A stretch of 5,602 nt of DNA, taken from Desulfuromonadaceae bacterium. Its GTDB lineage: Bacteria; Desulfobacterota; Desulfuromonadia; Desulfuromonadales; SZUA-540. The notes beneath the pieces are model-generated. The model made no database searches and was not told the origin of the DNA. It saw only the letters and a list, made by a program, of their open reading frames with translations. Location of the stretch: positions 1 to 5,602 of the forward strand of contig QKGY01000032.1 in NCBI GenBank assembly GCA_003250235.1. The letters are read 5' to 3'. The translations under genes and the position numbers were made by a program. This document shows, one piece after another, positions 5,090 through 5,602 of the stretch (within the stretch, counting starts at the first letter, position 1; every line of letters starts with the position of its first letter).

Positions 5090-5602
5090 ATGTCCGAAAC
5101 CCCATCGCCGCCCTTGACATCGGCCCAGGATGGCATCGTTCTGGCCTCGGCGTCGCCGCGCCGCAAGGCGCTGCTGGCCTCCCTCTCCATCCCCTTTTCT
5201 ACCGTGGCAGGAGACGTGGACGAGCGTGTGTTGCCCGGGGAAATCCCCGAAGACCATGTCCTTCGCCTGAGCCACGACAAGGCCCTGCAGGTGGCCTCAA
5301 GGTCGGACGTCCCGGGACGCTGGTTCCTCGGCAGCGACACGATCGTCCTGCGCGACGACACCATCCTGGGAAAACCTGCCGACGCGAAAGACGCCGCCGC
5401 CATGCTTCGCTCCCTCTCCGGACGCAGCCATCGGGTGCTCTCGGGATATGCCCTCTTCGATCGCCGTCAGGGAACCACCGTGTCCGGCGTGGTCTCCACC
5501 CGCGTCCGGTTCAAGGAGTTGACAGACGCGGAGATTGCGGGGTACATTGCCACCTCCGAACCCTTTGACAAGGCGGGTGCCTACGCGATCCAGGGTATCG
5601 GA
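5090..5602 (+). CDS. maf: Maf family nucleotide pyrophosphatase, YhdE type (3' end outside window)
   Basis: Maf proteins hydrolyse dTTP, UTP and modified pyrimidine triphosphates to monophosphates and pyrophosphate, cleaning the nucleotide pool; some members have been linked to septum control. The frame is open from ATG 5090 to the right edge, giving 171 codons. The family usually has about 190-200 residues, so perhaps 20-30 are missing. Motifs: LASASPRRKALLASL (18-32, the P-loop-like N-terminal signature), GSDTIV (81-86) with the likely catalytic Asp83, GKP (94-96), SGRSHRVLSG (110-119) and EPFDKAGAYAIQG (157-169). The last motif points to the YhdE (dTTP/UTP) rather than the YceF branch. The protein has about 13 more N-terminal residues than typical members; a TTG at codon 9 is an alternative start. 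AAGG at 5077-5080 is 9 bases from the ATG and supports the longer form. Confidence 0.95.
   Translation, partial: MSETPSPPLTSAQDGIVLASASPRRKALLASLSIPFSTVAGDVDERVLPGEIPEDHVLRLSHDKALQVASRSDVPGRWFLGSDTIVLRDDTILGKPADAKDAAAMLRSLSGRSHRVLSGYALFDRRQGTTVSGVVSTRVRFKELTDAEIAGYIATSEPFDKAGAYAIQGIG

Overview
The window looks like a chromosomal housekeeping segment from a GC-rich, Gram-negative, probably anaerobic bacterium. The best guess is Desulfuromonadales/Geobacter-type (Desulfobacterota). This rests on the folate-dependent TrmFO, a TopA with four zinc fingers and a Lys/Ala tail, and a PocR-GAF-GAF-GGDEF signalling protein. The taxon is inferred, since no rRNA or other marker is present. All four genes lie on the + strand, and no mobile element, CRISPR array or intact tRNA is visible.

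Layout: (1) positions 1-994, 3' part of topA, DNA topoisomerase I, cut by the left edge; (2) 995-1085, a spacer with a very strong hairpin and a possible trmFO promoter; (3) 1086-2447, trmFO, complete; (4) 2448-2973, a 526-base non-coding stretch; (5) 2974-5004, a diguanylate cyclase with an N-terminal PocR-like sensor and two GAF domains; (6) 5005-5089, a spacer with a palindrome, a possible promoter and a hairpin; (7) 5090 to the right edge, maf, a YhdE-type nucleotide pyrophosphatase lacking its last residues.

The most interesting part is 2448-2973. Its first half is a C-rich, G-poor trmFO 3' region with a tRNA T-arm-like sequence and a hairpin. Its second half is AT-rich with two candidate sigma-70 promoters. 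They lead into a long untranslated leader that reads like a transcription attenuator: an upstream stem, a 7-bp anti-terminator pairing, a terminator hairpin with a U-rich tract, then the GTG start of the cyclase. It does not match the c-di-GMP riboswitch classes I know by eye, so it may be an uncharacterised leader.

Functionally, TopA, TrmFO and Maf are maintenance enzymes (DNA supercoiling, ribothymidine-54 in tRNA, cleaning of the nucleotide pool). The cyclase in between is a sensory gene with its own control region. The strong hairpins between genes suggest separate transcription units rather than one operon.
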